Below are positions 56,724-64,000 of a stretch of 64,000 bases of DNA, piece by piece. A program made the translations under genes and the position numbers. A model generated the notes under the pieces. The model did no database searches and was not told where the DNA came from. It worked only from the letters and a program-made list of their open reading frames with translations. Positions within the stretch are counted from its first letter, which is position 1, and the number at the start of each line of letters is the position of its first letter. The stretch is from Haliscomenobacter sp. (GTDB lineage: Bacteria > Bacteroidota > Bacteroidia > Chitinophagales > Saprospiraceae): positions 1 to 64,000 of the forward strand of contig NZ_JADKCX010000008.1 in the NCBI RefSeq assembly GCF_016718685.1, read 5' to 3'.

Positions 56724-58286
56724 ATGAAATTGAACATCATCAAATATATCGGCAAAGCTACGCTCGTTGGGGCGATCTTGCTGGGGACCGCGGGTTGTAG
56801 TGATTTTTTGACGGAAGAGGCGCCTTCCAACCTTACGCCCGATAGTTTTTATACCATTCCTGACCATGCCGAAGCTGCGCTTGCTTCTGTTTATGCAGAC
56901 CTGCGCTTTATGGGCGGTGGTGCTGGTATTTTTTCGAGCAACTGGCAGTTGTTGGAAGCCCTCACGGGTACTTCAACCACCGAAACAGCGCAAAACTCGG
57001 ATTTGAATAACTTGTATGGACTCGTACACGATGGCAATACCGCCCACGTGGTCAATTATTGGAACGGACTGTACCGAGTGATAGCGCAAGCCAACCAAGT
57101 AATTGAAAAAGTGCCGCCGATTACCCCCATGCCAGAAGCCCAAAAGAAAAAAATCTTGGGTGAAGCTCGCTTCTTGCGCGCTTCGGCTTACTTTATGGCA
57201 GTTCAATTGTGGGGCGATATTCCGCTCATCACCGCGCCACAAACGGCAGCTTCAGAAGATTTTTTACCTGCACGGACGCCACAAGAAGAAGTTTACAAAC
57301 TGATTGTAGATGATTTGATTGCTGCCGAGGCAGCAGGTTTGGCCTGGATGGACGTCAGTGGTCGGGCCAATTTGGCTGCGGTAAAAGCGCAGCTGGCGCG
57401 GGTCTATTTGACCATGGCGGGATTCCCATTGAAAAAAGGAGCCTCGCATTACAAGCTTGCGGCGGATAAGGCAGCCGAGGTGATCACCTATGCCAATGCC
57501 AATCCGGGTTCAATCAATCTTTTTACGACCTACGAAGATGTGCACAAAGAAAGCACCGAGAACCGCGTTGAGCATCTCTTTATGCTGCAATACAATACTT
57601 TAGTAGCGGGGAATCCAATGGAGAATTTTTACCCGAACTTTAAGCCTGTAACGTTTAGCGGCCCCGGCGGAACCGGAAGTAGCGTGCCTACCTCAGCTTT
57701 TTACAAATCGTACGAGGACGGCGATTTGCGGGCAAAAGACCAGGAAGGGTATTTCTACACTACTTATTTCACCAATGGCAACGGCGCACGTTTTGATTTG
57801 GGCGCACCTTATGTTTTCAAACACTTCAATCGTACTTCGAGCGGTACTTCGGGAGTGGCTGGTACGCGCCAAAACAACCTGAATGTGCCGCAAATCCGGT
57901 ATGCTGAAGTGCTGTTGATATTTGCGGAAGCACAAAACGAATTGGGCTCACCGACCCAAGCGGCTTACGATGCCTTCAAACGCATTAGAGATCGGGCCAA
58001 ACTCACTACGCCAGGTTTGGAAACTTACAACCAAAACTCATTCCGCGAGGCCGTTTGGAAAGAGCGTTGGCATGAGTTGTGCTATGAGCAAATTACCTGG
58101 TTTGACATGGTGCGTTTGCGCAAGGTGTTCAACGAAAACACCAAGAAGTTTGATGAATTTGTTGGGCACGTCAATTTGAGCTCCAATCGGCCTTTGGAAA
58201 ATAAGCATTTGTTGCTGCCTATTCCAAAGCAGGAGTTGCTGAATAATCCGAATTTGAAAACTCAGAATCCGGGGTATCCGCAATAA
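56724..58286 (+). CDS. susD: SusD/RagB-family nutrient-binding lipoprotein
   Basis: A 520-residue outer-membrane lipoprotein. The lipobox LLGTAGC places the lipidated Cys at residue 25. It has the SusD TPR-like helical core (EARFLRASAYFMAVQLWGDIPL near residue 150) and C-terminal features RYAEVLLIFAEAQNELG, VWKERWHELCYEQITWFDMVRL and HLLLPIPKQELLNNP. It acts as the lid on the SusC channel. A strong terminator follows at 58308. The gene is intact. Confidence 0.95.
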   Translation: MKLNIIKYIGKATLVGAILLGTAGCSDFLTEEAPSNLTPDSFYTIPDHAEAALASVYADLRFMGGGAGIFSSNWQLLEALTGTSTTETAQNSDLNNLYGLVHDGNTAHVVNYWNGLYRVIAQANQVIEKVPPITPMPEAQKKKILGEARFLRASAYFMAVQLWGDIPLITAPQTAASEDFLPARTPQEEVYKLIVDDLIAAEAAGLAWMDVSGRANLAAVKAQLARVYLTMAGFPLKKGASHYKLAADKAAEVITYANANPGSINLFTTYEDVHKESTENRVEHLFMLQYNTLVAGNPMENFYPNFKPVTFSGPGGTGSSVPTSAFYKSYEDGDLRAKDQEGYFYTTYFTNGNGARFDLGAPYVFKHFNRTSSGTSGVAGTRQNNLNVPQIRYAEVLLIFAEAQNELGSPTQAAYDAFKRIRDRAKLTTPGLETYNQNSFREAVWKERWHELCYEQITWFDMVRLRKVFNENTKKFDEFVGHVNLSSNRPLENKHLLLPIPKQELLNNPNLKTQNPGYPQ

Positions 58287-58307
58287 GGGATAGCTTGATT
58301 TTTCGGT

Positions 58308-58347
58308 AAAGCCTGTGAGATACTTGGTGTCTCACAGGCTTTTTTTA
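58308..58347 (+). terminator. Rho-independent terminator after susD
   Basis: AAAGCCTGTGAGA (58308-58320) pairs with TCTCACAGGCTTT (58330-58342), and a run of T follows. It separates susCD from the PQQ dehydrogenase transcript. Confidence 0.88.
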
Positions 58348-58410
58348 TACCATTACCAAACCACAGTACAAGCAAGAAAAATTTTCTCCAAATTTTTCCC
58401 TACAATTCAA

Positions 58411-58435
58411 AATAATTGTAATTTAGACAATTATT
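58411..58435. promoter_or_regulatory. Inverted repeat upstream of the PQQ dehydrogenase, possible operator
   Basis: AATAATTGT (58411-58419) and ACAATTATT (58427-58435) form a perfect 9-bp inverted repeat with a 7-nt spacer, 82 bp before the start codon. Part of it (ATTGTAATTTA) is shared with the region upstream of susC. Confidence 0.45.
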
Positions 58436-58517
58436 TTAGTGCTTTTCATCGCATTACCCATGTGATTTGCTAATCAAAATATTAGATGTCACATGGGCAA
58501 TGTTAAATGGAACCTAC

Positions 58518-60794
58518 ATGATTAAACATCGCAACAAAAACAAAAAGGCAGCAAGCCTTTTTACACCCGCTTCTGTTGTATTCCTATTGCTGGTAGTTAT
58601 TGGATTGTTGTCCTTAGCTGATTACAGCTACAACAATACCGACCCAGCCCACACCACCTGGACTCATTACGGTGGAAGCCCCGACCAATCGAGGTATTTT
58701 GCAGCTGCGGACATCACCAAGGAAAACGTTGGAAAAATGCAAGTGGCCTGGACGTATCCTTCGGGCGATCAGCAACCTTACTTCTTCAGCCCAATTATCG
58801 TGGACACCACCATGTATGTGATGGGCAAAAACAATTCATTGATTGCGGTGAGTGTGCTGAGTGGCAAGGAAATCTGGATCCACGCCAACCTCATGGGATT
58901 GAGCAGAAGGGGCCTCAATTATTGGGAGAGCAAAGACAAAAAGGACAAGCGCCTGATTTTCACCCTCAACAACTCCCTCCAGGCCATCGATGCAGTGACC
59001 GGAAAAACCATCACCAGTTTTGGCAATGATGGATACACGGACATGCGCGAAGGGCTAGGCCGCGAGCCCTCTTCCATCCGCAGAATGCAGGCCATGATGC
59101 CCGGCGTGATTTATGATGATCTGGTGATCGTAGGCTCGGCTCCCGGCGAAGGTTTTTTCTCTCCACCTGGCTTTGTGCGGGCGTACAATGTAATCAGTGG
59201 TAAACTGGAATGGACTTTCCATACCATCCCTCAACCAGGAGAATTTGGCTACAAAACCTGGCCAAAGAATGCCTACAAGTACGTTGGCGGCGTGAATGTA
59301 TGGAGCGAAATCTCGGTGGATCAAACCAGAGGAATCGCCTTTTTGCCCATTGGTTCACCAACCTATGATTTTTATGGTGCCGACCGCCTGGGCAGTAACC
59401 TTTTCGGCAATTGTCTCGTGGCAGTGGACGCACGCACCGGTAAACGTTTGTGGCATTATCAAATTGTGCATCACGACCTTTGGGATGTCGACCTCGCCAG
59501 TGCTCCACAATTGTTAACGGTGAATCATGGTGGAAAAAATATTGATGCCGTAGCGGTGGCTACCAAACATGGATTCTTGTTTGTATTCGACCGGGAAACT
59601 GGAAAACCTTTGTTCCCCATCGAAGAAAAACCCTTCCCAGCCAGCAAAATGCCGGGAGAAAAAGCCTGGCCCACCCAGCCCATTTCTTCACTCCCCAATT
59701 TCACCCGGCATGAAGTGACTTTGGAAACCCTGAATCCTTTTTTCCCCGACAGCATCAAACAACAATGGCAAAAAAGGTTGGCCACGGCCAAATCAGGCTT
59801 GTACATTCCGCCTTCTGACCAATACGAAACCATCATGATGCCCGGTGCCTTGGGAGGTGCCAATTATGGCAATACCGCCTCTGATCCCAAAAATGGATTG
59901 ATGTACATTCTGACGCAGGAACACGCCTCCACCTATCGCTTGAAAAAAGTAGAGTCCCCGAAAATGGACCTTTCGGTGGATCAAATCGCTCAGGTAAAAA
60001 CTTTTTATGCCTCTACCTGTCAGCCTTGTCATGGAAAAAACATGGAGGGTGTGACTGGCCCAGCTTTGGTCAATGCCGGGCAGTACATCATCTACACCGA
60101 ATTTAAAGACATTGTGCTGGGCGGCAAGGGGTCAATGCCTGGCTTTACGCATGTCAGTGAAGAAACCCTTGAAGCGCTTTACCGCTATCTGGGAGGTACT
60201 CCGCGGAGCTTTAATTTCCCCCGTCGGCCCAACGCTGCCCCTCCTAAAGGGCCCGTGGTCGCTTCTGGTGGTGCTACCATCAAACCGGATGCACAAAGGA
60301 GTGCACCCATGACGGAGTATCCTGCAAAAGTAAAACACCCCAAGGATCGTTACATCACCGATTATGGAACCGAATGGTCAGGTTTAGCTGAACCACCCTG
60401 GTCTTCTATTGTGGCTTACGATTTGAACAAAGGAACCATCAAGTGGAGGAAACCTGTCGGCCTGGACTCCCTGTACGCAAAGGGAGACCCAAGCAAAGGT
60501 TCACCTGGCGGTACCCTCAGAAAAGGAATGGTGGTTACCTCAACCGGGGTGGTTTTTGCCACCGCCAAAGGAGGTAAGTTGTATGCATTTGATGCCGACA
60601 ATGGGAACATCCTATGGGAAACTACCCTGAGTTATGAGGCCAATGCCCAGCCCAGTATGTACACCCTGAATGGAAAACAATACCTGGTCATCAACGCTAC
60701 TTCCAACTTTACACGCGACAGTTATGATTACTCCAAAAAGCCTGGAGCATTACAACGAGGTTATGTAGTGTATGCGCTGCCAAACAGCAAGTAA
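58518..60794 (+). CDS. PQQ-dependent dehydrogenase with inserted cytochrome c domain
   Basis: A 758-residue periplasmic quinoprotein with an N-terminal signal anchor (VVFLLLVVIGLLSLADYS). Propeller features include THYGGSPDQSRYFAAADI, VGSAPGEGF, HHDLWDVDLAS, KHGFLFVFDRETGKPLFP and MMPGALGGANYGNTASDP. A c-type haem motif CQPCHG lies near residue 503 in a compact domain with Met-containing GKGSMPGF. The propeller then closes with KGGKLYAFDADNGNILWET. It probably oxidises an alcohol or sugar and passes electrons through its haem. Alternative starts at 58467 or 58500 would only lengthen the cytoplasmic tail. Confidence 0.9.
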   Translation: MIKHRNKNKKAASLFTPASVVFLLLVVIGLLSLADYSYNNTDPAHTTWTHYGGSPDQSRYFAAADITKENVGKMQVAWTYPSGDQQPYFFSPIIVDTTMYVMGKNNSLIAVSVLSGKEIWIHANLMGLSRRGLNYWESKDKKDKRLIFTLNNSLQAIDAVTGKTITSFGNDGYTDMREGLGREPSSIRRMQAMMPGVIYDDLVIVGSAPGEGFFSPPGFVRAYNVISGKLEWTFHTIPQPGEFGYKTWPKNAYKYVGGVNVWSEISVDQTRGIAFLPIGSPTYDFYGADRLGSNLFGNCLVAVDARTGKRLWHYQIVHHDLWDVDLASAPQLLTVNHGGKNIDAVAVATKHGFLFVFDRETGKPLFPIEEKPFPASKMPGEKAWPTQPISSLPNFTRHEVTLETLNPFFPDSIKQQWQKRLATAKSGLYIPPSDQYETIMMPGALGGANYGNTASDPKNGLMYILTQEHASTYRLKKVESPKMDLSVDQIAQVKTFYASTCQPCHGKNMEGVTGPALVNAGQYIIYTEFKDIVLGGKGSMPGFTHVSEETLEALYRYLGGTPRSFNFPRRPNAAPPKGPVVASGGATIKPDAQRSAPMTEYPAKVKHPKDRYITDYGTEWSGLAEPPWSSIVAYDLNKGTIKWRKPVGLDSLYAKGDPSKGSPGGTLRKGMVVTSTGVVFATAKGGKLYAFDADNGNILWETTLSYEANAQPSMYTLNGKQYLVINATSNFTRDSYDYSKKPGALQRGYVVYALPNSK

Positions 60795-60842
60795 CACGAA
60801 CACAAGCAATTTTTTTGAAACTATAAACAAACAAGATCGCAG

Positions 60843-62057
60843 ATGAAACAATTGTTCATCCTACTAGTGGCTAGCTTCGTAGTGCAGGCCACTGCCCAAT
60901 CCTTAAAGGATCGCGTCATACCCAATGATCCATCCAAATACCGAGAACTTTCGGCGGTACACGCAGGTGCTGGAAAAATGGGGTTCACCCAATTGATCGG
61001 CCGCAATGACCTGTCTACCAACTTCCTTTATTTACACACGGGGGTGATCAACGCCAAATCGGGCATCGGGCACCATTTTCACCACAGCATCGAGGAAATG
61101 TACGTGATCCTCAGTGGTGAAGCAGAATTTACGGTCAATGGCCGTACTGCCAAAATAAAAGCTCCGGCAATTGTGCCTTGCAAATTGGGTGATTCCCACG
61201 CCATTTACAACGCCTCCAACGAGCCGATCCGTTGGCTCAATTTTGCGGTAAGCCAAAAGAAGGGGGTAGGGGATGCTTTTGATCTGGGCGATGCGCGGGT
61301 TGGGGCAAGTCTGGATCCCATTCCCGCTTTTGTATCGGCGCGCCTGGAGCAAGATAAACTCAAGGCAAATAGTCAAATTTATACCGGTGAAGGGGTGCTT
61401 TACCGTCGTTTGATCGGGTCGGAAGTTTTCCGTACCGATTGGGATCACGTGGATCACCTGCTGATTCCAGCGGGCAAATCTGCCGGGCGGACTGCACTTG
61501 AAGGCGCTGAAGCAGTGTATTATGTAGTGAATGGAACGGGAACGCTTACCATCAATGGCGAAACCGTAAATATTAAAGCGGATGATGCCTTCTCCGGGGT
61601 TTTAGGCGAAAAACTGAGCATTACGAATAATGGTGAAAAGGGCCTCGAATTGCTCGTCATTGGCATCTCTGCTTCCAAACAAAAGACCCTGAACATCAGC
61701 AAACCATTGGTTACCCCCAAAGCTGTAGCCTTACAAATGGATTTTGTGGTGCCAAAAGAGAATGCCGAAGCTTTTGAAAAAGTGTATTACTCGATTTATG
61801 TACCAGCTATGACGGTTCAGAAAGGCTACCGCAGTTCCAAACTCTTGCGCCTTTTCCCAGAGCCTCTTGCCAAAGAAATTCAAGCGGAGCCAACTACCCA
61901 CAACTACCAGGTTCAGATCTCTTTTGCTACCGAACAAGACCGAAGGAATTGGGTAAAAAGCAAGGAACATCAAATTGCCTGGCCCGCCGCATCGGGACTT
62001 GCCACATCCTACAAATGGCGGGGTTATGATGTGATGGGAGAAGATGATCAACACTGA
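60843..62057 (+). CDS. Secreted bicupin with C-terminal antibiotic-biosynthesis-monooxygenase-like domain
   Basis: A 404-residue protein with a signal peptide (to ATAQS). Two cupin domains are visible: GIGHHFHHSIEEMYVILSGEAEF near residue 75, which holds metal-binding His and Glu, and SAGRTALEGAEAVYYVVNGTGTL near residue 220, where the His residues are replaced, so only the first site should bind metal. The C-terminal ~110 residues (LQMDFVVPKENAEAFEKVYY) look like a ferredoxin-fold ABM/NIPSNAP-type domain. It lies 48 bp after the PQQ dehydrogenase, probably in the same operon. The reaction is not known. Confidence 0.75.
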   Translation: MKQLFILLVASFVVQATAQSLKDRVIPNDPSKYRELSAVHAGAGKMGFTQLIGRNDLSTNFLYLHTGVINAKSGIGHHFHHSIEEMYVILSGEAEFTVNGRTAKIKAPAIVPCKLGDSHAIYNASNEPIRWLNFAVSQKKGVGDAFDLGDARVGASLDPIPAFVSARLEQDKLKANSQIYTGEGVLYRRLIGSEVFRTDWDHVDHLLIPAGKSAGRTALEGAEAVYYVVNGTGTLTINGETVNIKADDAFSGVLGEKLSITNNGEKGLELLVIGISASKQKTLNISKPLVTPKAVALQMDFVVPKENAEAFEKVYYSIYVPAMTVQKGYRSSKLLRLFPEPLAKEIQAEPTTHNYQVQISFATEQDRRNWVKSKEHQIAWPAASGLATSYKWRGYDVMGEDDQH

Positions 62058-62077
62058 AACTATAAACAACAAACATT

Positions 62078-63206
62078 ATGAGACGTAATTTATTTGCATC
62101 AGCGTTGCTGTTTGCACTTTCTGCTTCTTGCTGCCTTTTGCGTGGCTCAAACCGGATCAACAGCAATCTTAGAAGACTTCAAACCTTCTATCCTCAATCA
62201 ACCAGGGCAAGAGTACCCACAGGTGAATTCGCAGCGTTATGCCCGCTTCCGCATCATTGCGCCAGCAGCAGATAGTGTTCGGGTGAGCCTTGGACTGGGT
62301 GGCAGAGGGGGCACTAAACTGGCCAAAGCTGCGGACGGATCCTGGATGGGTACAACCGCCGGCCCCATGGACGAAGGCTTCCATTACTACAACGTCAACA
62401 TAGATGGTGGAAAATTTAACGATCCCGGGGCGCTCAGCTTTTACGGCTCAATACGTTGGGAAAGTGGCATTGAAATCCCTGCACACGATCAGGATTTCTA
62501 CGCATTGAAGGATGTCCCTCACGGCCACGTGCAGCAGGTTCTGTTTCCCTCACCCAGCACCAATACCTCGCGCCGGGCCTTTGTTTACACTCCGCCTGGG
62601 TATTTTGAAAGCACCAAAACGCGTTATCCAGTGCTGTATTTGCAGCACGGTTGGGGCGAAGATGAAACCGCCTGGAGCAATCAGGGTCGCGCCAATTTGA
62701 TCATGGACAACCTCATTGCTGCGGGAAAAATCAAACCCTTCATCATTGTCATGACTTATGGCATGACCAATGATGTTAAAATGGGTGGTCTAAGAAATTT
62801 CGACATCAAGCCATTCCAAACCGTTCTTGTGGATGAGTTGATTCCCTACGTGGACAAAACTTTCCGCACTGTTGCCAAACCGGAAAAACGCGCCATGGGT
62901 GGGCTCTCCATGGGCGGTATGGAAACCAAGACCATCACCATGAACATGCCTGAAGTTTTTTCACACTATGCGCTCTTGAGTGGTGGCACCTACGCTCCAG
63001 CGGACATCAAAGACAAATCCAAAGTGAAACTCGTCTTCTTGAGCTGTGGAAGCAAAGAAAGACCTGACGGTGTTAAAAATGCTGCGACAGCCCTTAAAGA
63101 AGCAGGTTTTAATGCGGTTTCTTACATTTCGGAAGGTACTGCTCATGAATTCCAGACTTGGCGGCGCAGTTTGTACCAACTGGCACCCCTACTTTTTAAA
63201 GATTAA
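62078..63206 (+). CDS. Secreted CE1-type esterase with N-terminal CBM48-like domain, frameshifted
   Basis: A 375-residue enzyme of the feruloyl/acetyl xylan esterase D group. The signal peptide is split: MRRNLFASALLFA reads in one frame and LLLAAFCVAQTGS in the next, so one base near 62137 is extra. An Ig-like CBM48-type domain (about residues 40-130; RFRIIAPAADSVRVSLGLGG) precedes the alpha/beta hydrolase. The nucleophile Ser lies in GGLSMGGMETK and the His in SEGTAHEFQTWR. Such enzymes release ferulate or acetate from plant cell-wall polysaccharides. It lies 20 bp after the bicupin. Confidence 0.88.
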
Positions 63207-63229
63207 GTGTATGCTCTAAACCATTTTCA

Positions 63230-64000
63230 ATGAGCTTTAAAACCTCCTTGATTGCAATCGTAGCATGCTGCCTCCACACTTTTGTGTGTGTAGGGCAGGA
63301 CATGCTACCAACCACCTCTTTGGTCTTTCCCGGGACGGATGGAAAACTGGTATATGTTGCTGACAGCCTTGGCAATACGATCCCTGATTTTTCAAATGCT
63401 GGCTATAAAGGTGGAGGTGTGCCGATTCCTTATGTGGCCGCAAAGGCAACCCTTTGGCCCGTGTTGGGAGACAATGCTGACAGCATACAGGCCGCTATTG
63501 ATCGGGTCTCTGCACTACCACCTGATGCTTCAGGGTTTAGAGGGGCTGTACTCCTGAAAATGGGCATGTATCAATTGAACAAGCCTATTTACATCAAGGC
63601 CTCAGGGGTGGTACTGCGTGGAGAGGGTCGAAGCGATGTAGGTACGATTCTTTATGGCAAAATAACCAAGCCTGCGGAAGGCAGTGGACCGAGATTTAGA
63701 CGTCCCGCGCTGATCAACATTAGCGGTGCGTCGGGAATAAAACTCCAGGAAGAGTCTAAACAAAACATCACCGATGAATACGTACCCGTTGGTGCCCTAC
63801 GTTTTAAAATAACCTCTGCCAAAGCATTTAAAAAGGGAGATAGGGTGCTGGTCCGACGCATTGGAAATGAAGATTGGATCAAAAAAATTGGCCTGGACAC
63901 CGCAACAGTTGGCAGGAACCGCTGGAGACCTTTTGACATCAACTTCGACCGGACCATTGTTGACATCAGTGGAAATACCGTTACTGTGGATGCACCGATT
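63230..64000 (+). CDS. Secreted right-handed beta-helix protein (pectate-lyase-like), 3' partial
   Basis: The frame is open from ATG 63230 to the end of the window (257 residues). After a signal peptide (about residues 1-23, ending VCVGQ), the segment SIQAAIDRVSALPPDASGFRGAVLLKMGMYQLNKPIYI matches the entry strands of pectate-lyase-3-like beta-helices, where a nucleotide-like 'QAAID' and 'RGAVLLK-G-Y' pattern is common. This is followed by GVVLRGEGRSDVGTILYG. The family includes glycosidases and lyases. It belongs to the same plus-strand group as the esterase. The catalytic region lies outside the window. Confidence 0.8.
   Translation, partial: MSFKTSLIAIVACCLHTFVCVGQDMLPTTSLVFPGTDGKLVYVADSLGNTIPDFSNAGYKGGGVPIPYVAAKATLWPVLGDNADSIQAAIDRVSALPPDASGFRGAVLLKMGMYQLNKPIYIKASGVVLRGEGRSDVGTILYGKITKPAEGSGPRFRRPALINISGASGIKLQEESKQNITDEYVPVGALRFKITSAKAFKKGDRVLVRRIGNEDWIKKIGLDTATVGRNRWRPFDINFDRTIVDISGNTVTVDAPI

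Noticed and set aside
1..64000. tRNA or rRNA genes
   Set aside because: I scanned intergenic gaps for the T-arm GTTCGA-type motif and cloverleaf context and saw none that held up; GTTCnA matches belong to the hairpin repeats.

Overview
The window looks like chromosomal DNA of a Bacteroidota bacterium, most likely a Saprospiria relative such as Haliscomenobacter. The reasons are a SusC/SusD pair, Bacteroidota-type promoters (TTG, 19 nt, TAnnTTTG), almost no Shine-Dalgarno sequences, moderate GC content and effector-associated-domain proteins. The family assignment is inference. The sequence carries about 30 single-base indels, mostly in homopolymers. They break genes such as smc, trpB, trpD, nosL and trmN6. 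Restoring one base at each site gives full-length proteins of normal family length, so I annotate these as single intact genes with probable consensus errors, not pseudogenes.

Layout. 1-4.8 kb: end of a nitrous oxide reductase accessory cluster (membrane protein, nosL, nosD, nosF, nosY), then the iron-sulfur repair gene ric. 4.8-11 kb: a Uma2 protein, two VOC-fold genes, a kelch protein, an ABC permease/ATPase pair and a UbiA-like membrane protein. 11-17.7 kb: a glycosyltransferase, a PL22 oligogalacturonate lyase, a GH51 arabinofuranosidase and lutBC. 17.8-34.5 kb: sbcDC, small membrane proteins and a lipoprotein, a LuxE-like protein, aguB, exbD, trmN6, a small HTH protein, smc, ftsX and a GlxA/AraC regulator. 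34.6-42.2 kb (minus strand): the complete trp operon, trpE-G-D-C-F-B-A. It is preceded by a canonical promoter, a 20-residue leader peptide with three consecutive Trp codons and an intrinsic terminator, which together form a trp attenuator.

42.2-50 kb is the accessory region. It holds a hydrolase, two paralogues that join an EAD11-like death-fold domain to a formylglycine-generating-enzyme (FGE)/C-type-lectin domain, a possible K+ channel and a bestrophin. It also holds a cryptic two-gene unit (NTase-fold protein plus a 69-residue partner) immediately upstream of the larger EAD-FGE gene. The C-terminus of that gene resembles the variable region of a diversity-generating retroelement, and a transmembrane segment separates its two ends, so it reads like a diversified receptor. 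No reverse transcriptase or template repeat is visible in the window.

50-64 kb: a large sortilin/BNR propeller protein, then SusC, SusD, a PQQ dehydrogenase with an inserted cytochrome c domain, a bicupin, a CE1-like esterase and the start of a beta-helix protein. This looks like a glycan or aromatic-ester utilisation locus with a periplasmic oxidation step.

Intergenic gaps carry many large inverted repeats. In several families each arm is built from tandem copies of an 8-10 nt word (GTTCCA, GTTGAG, CTTAGATG, CGGAT). They occupy most of the non-overlapping junctions of the trp operon. No tRNA, rRNA, CRISPR array or IS element was recognised.
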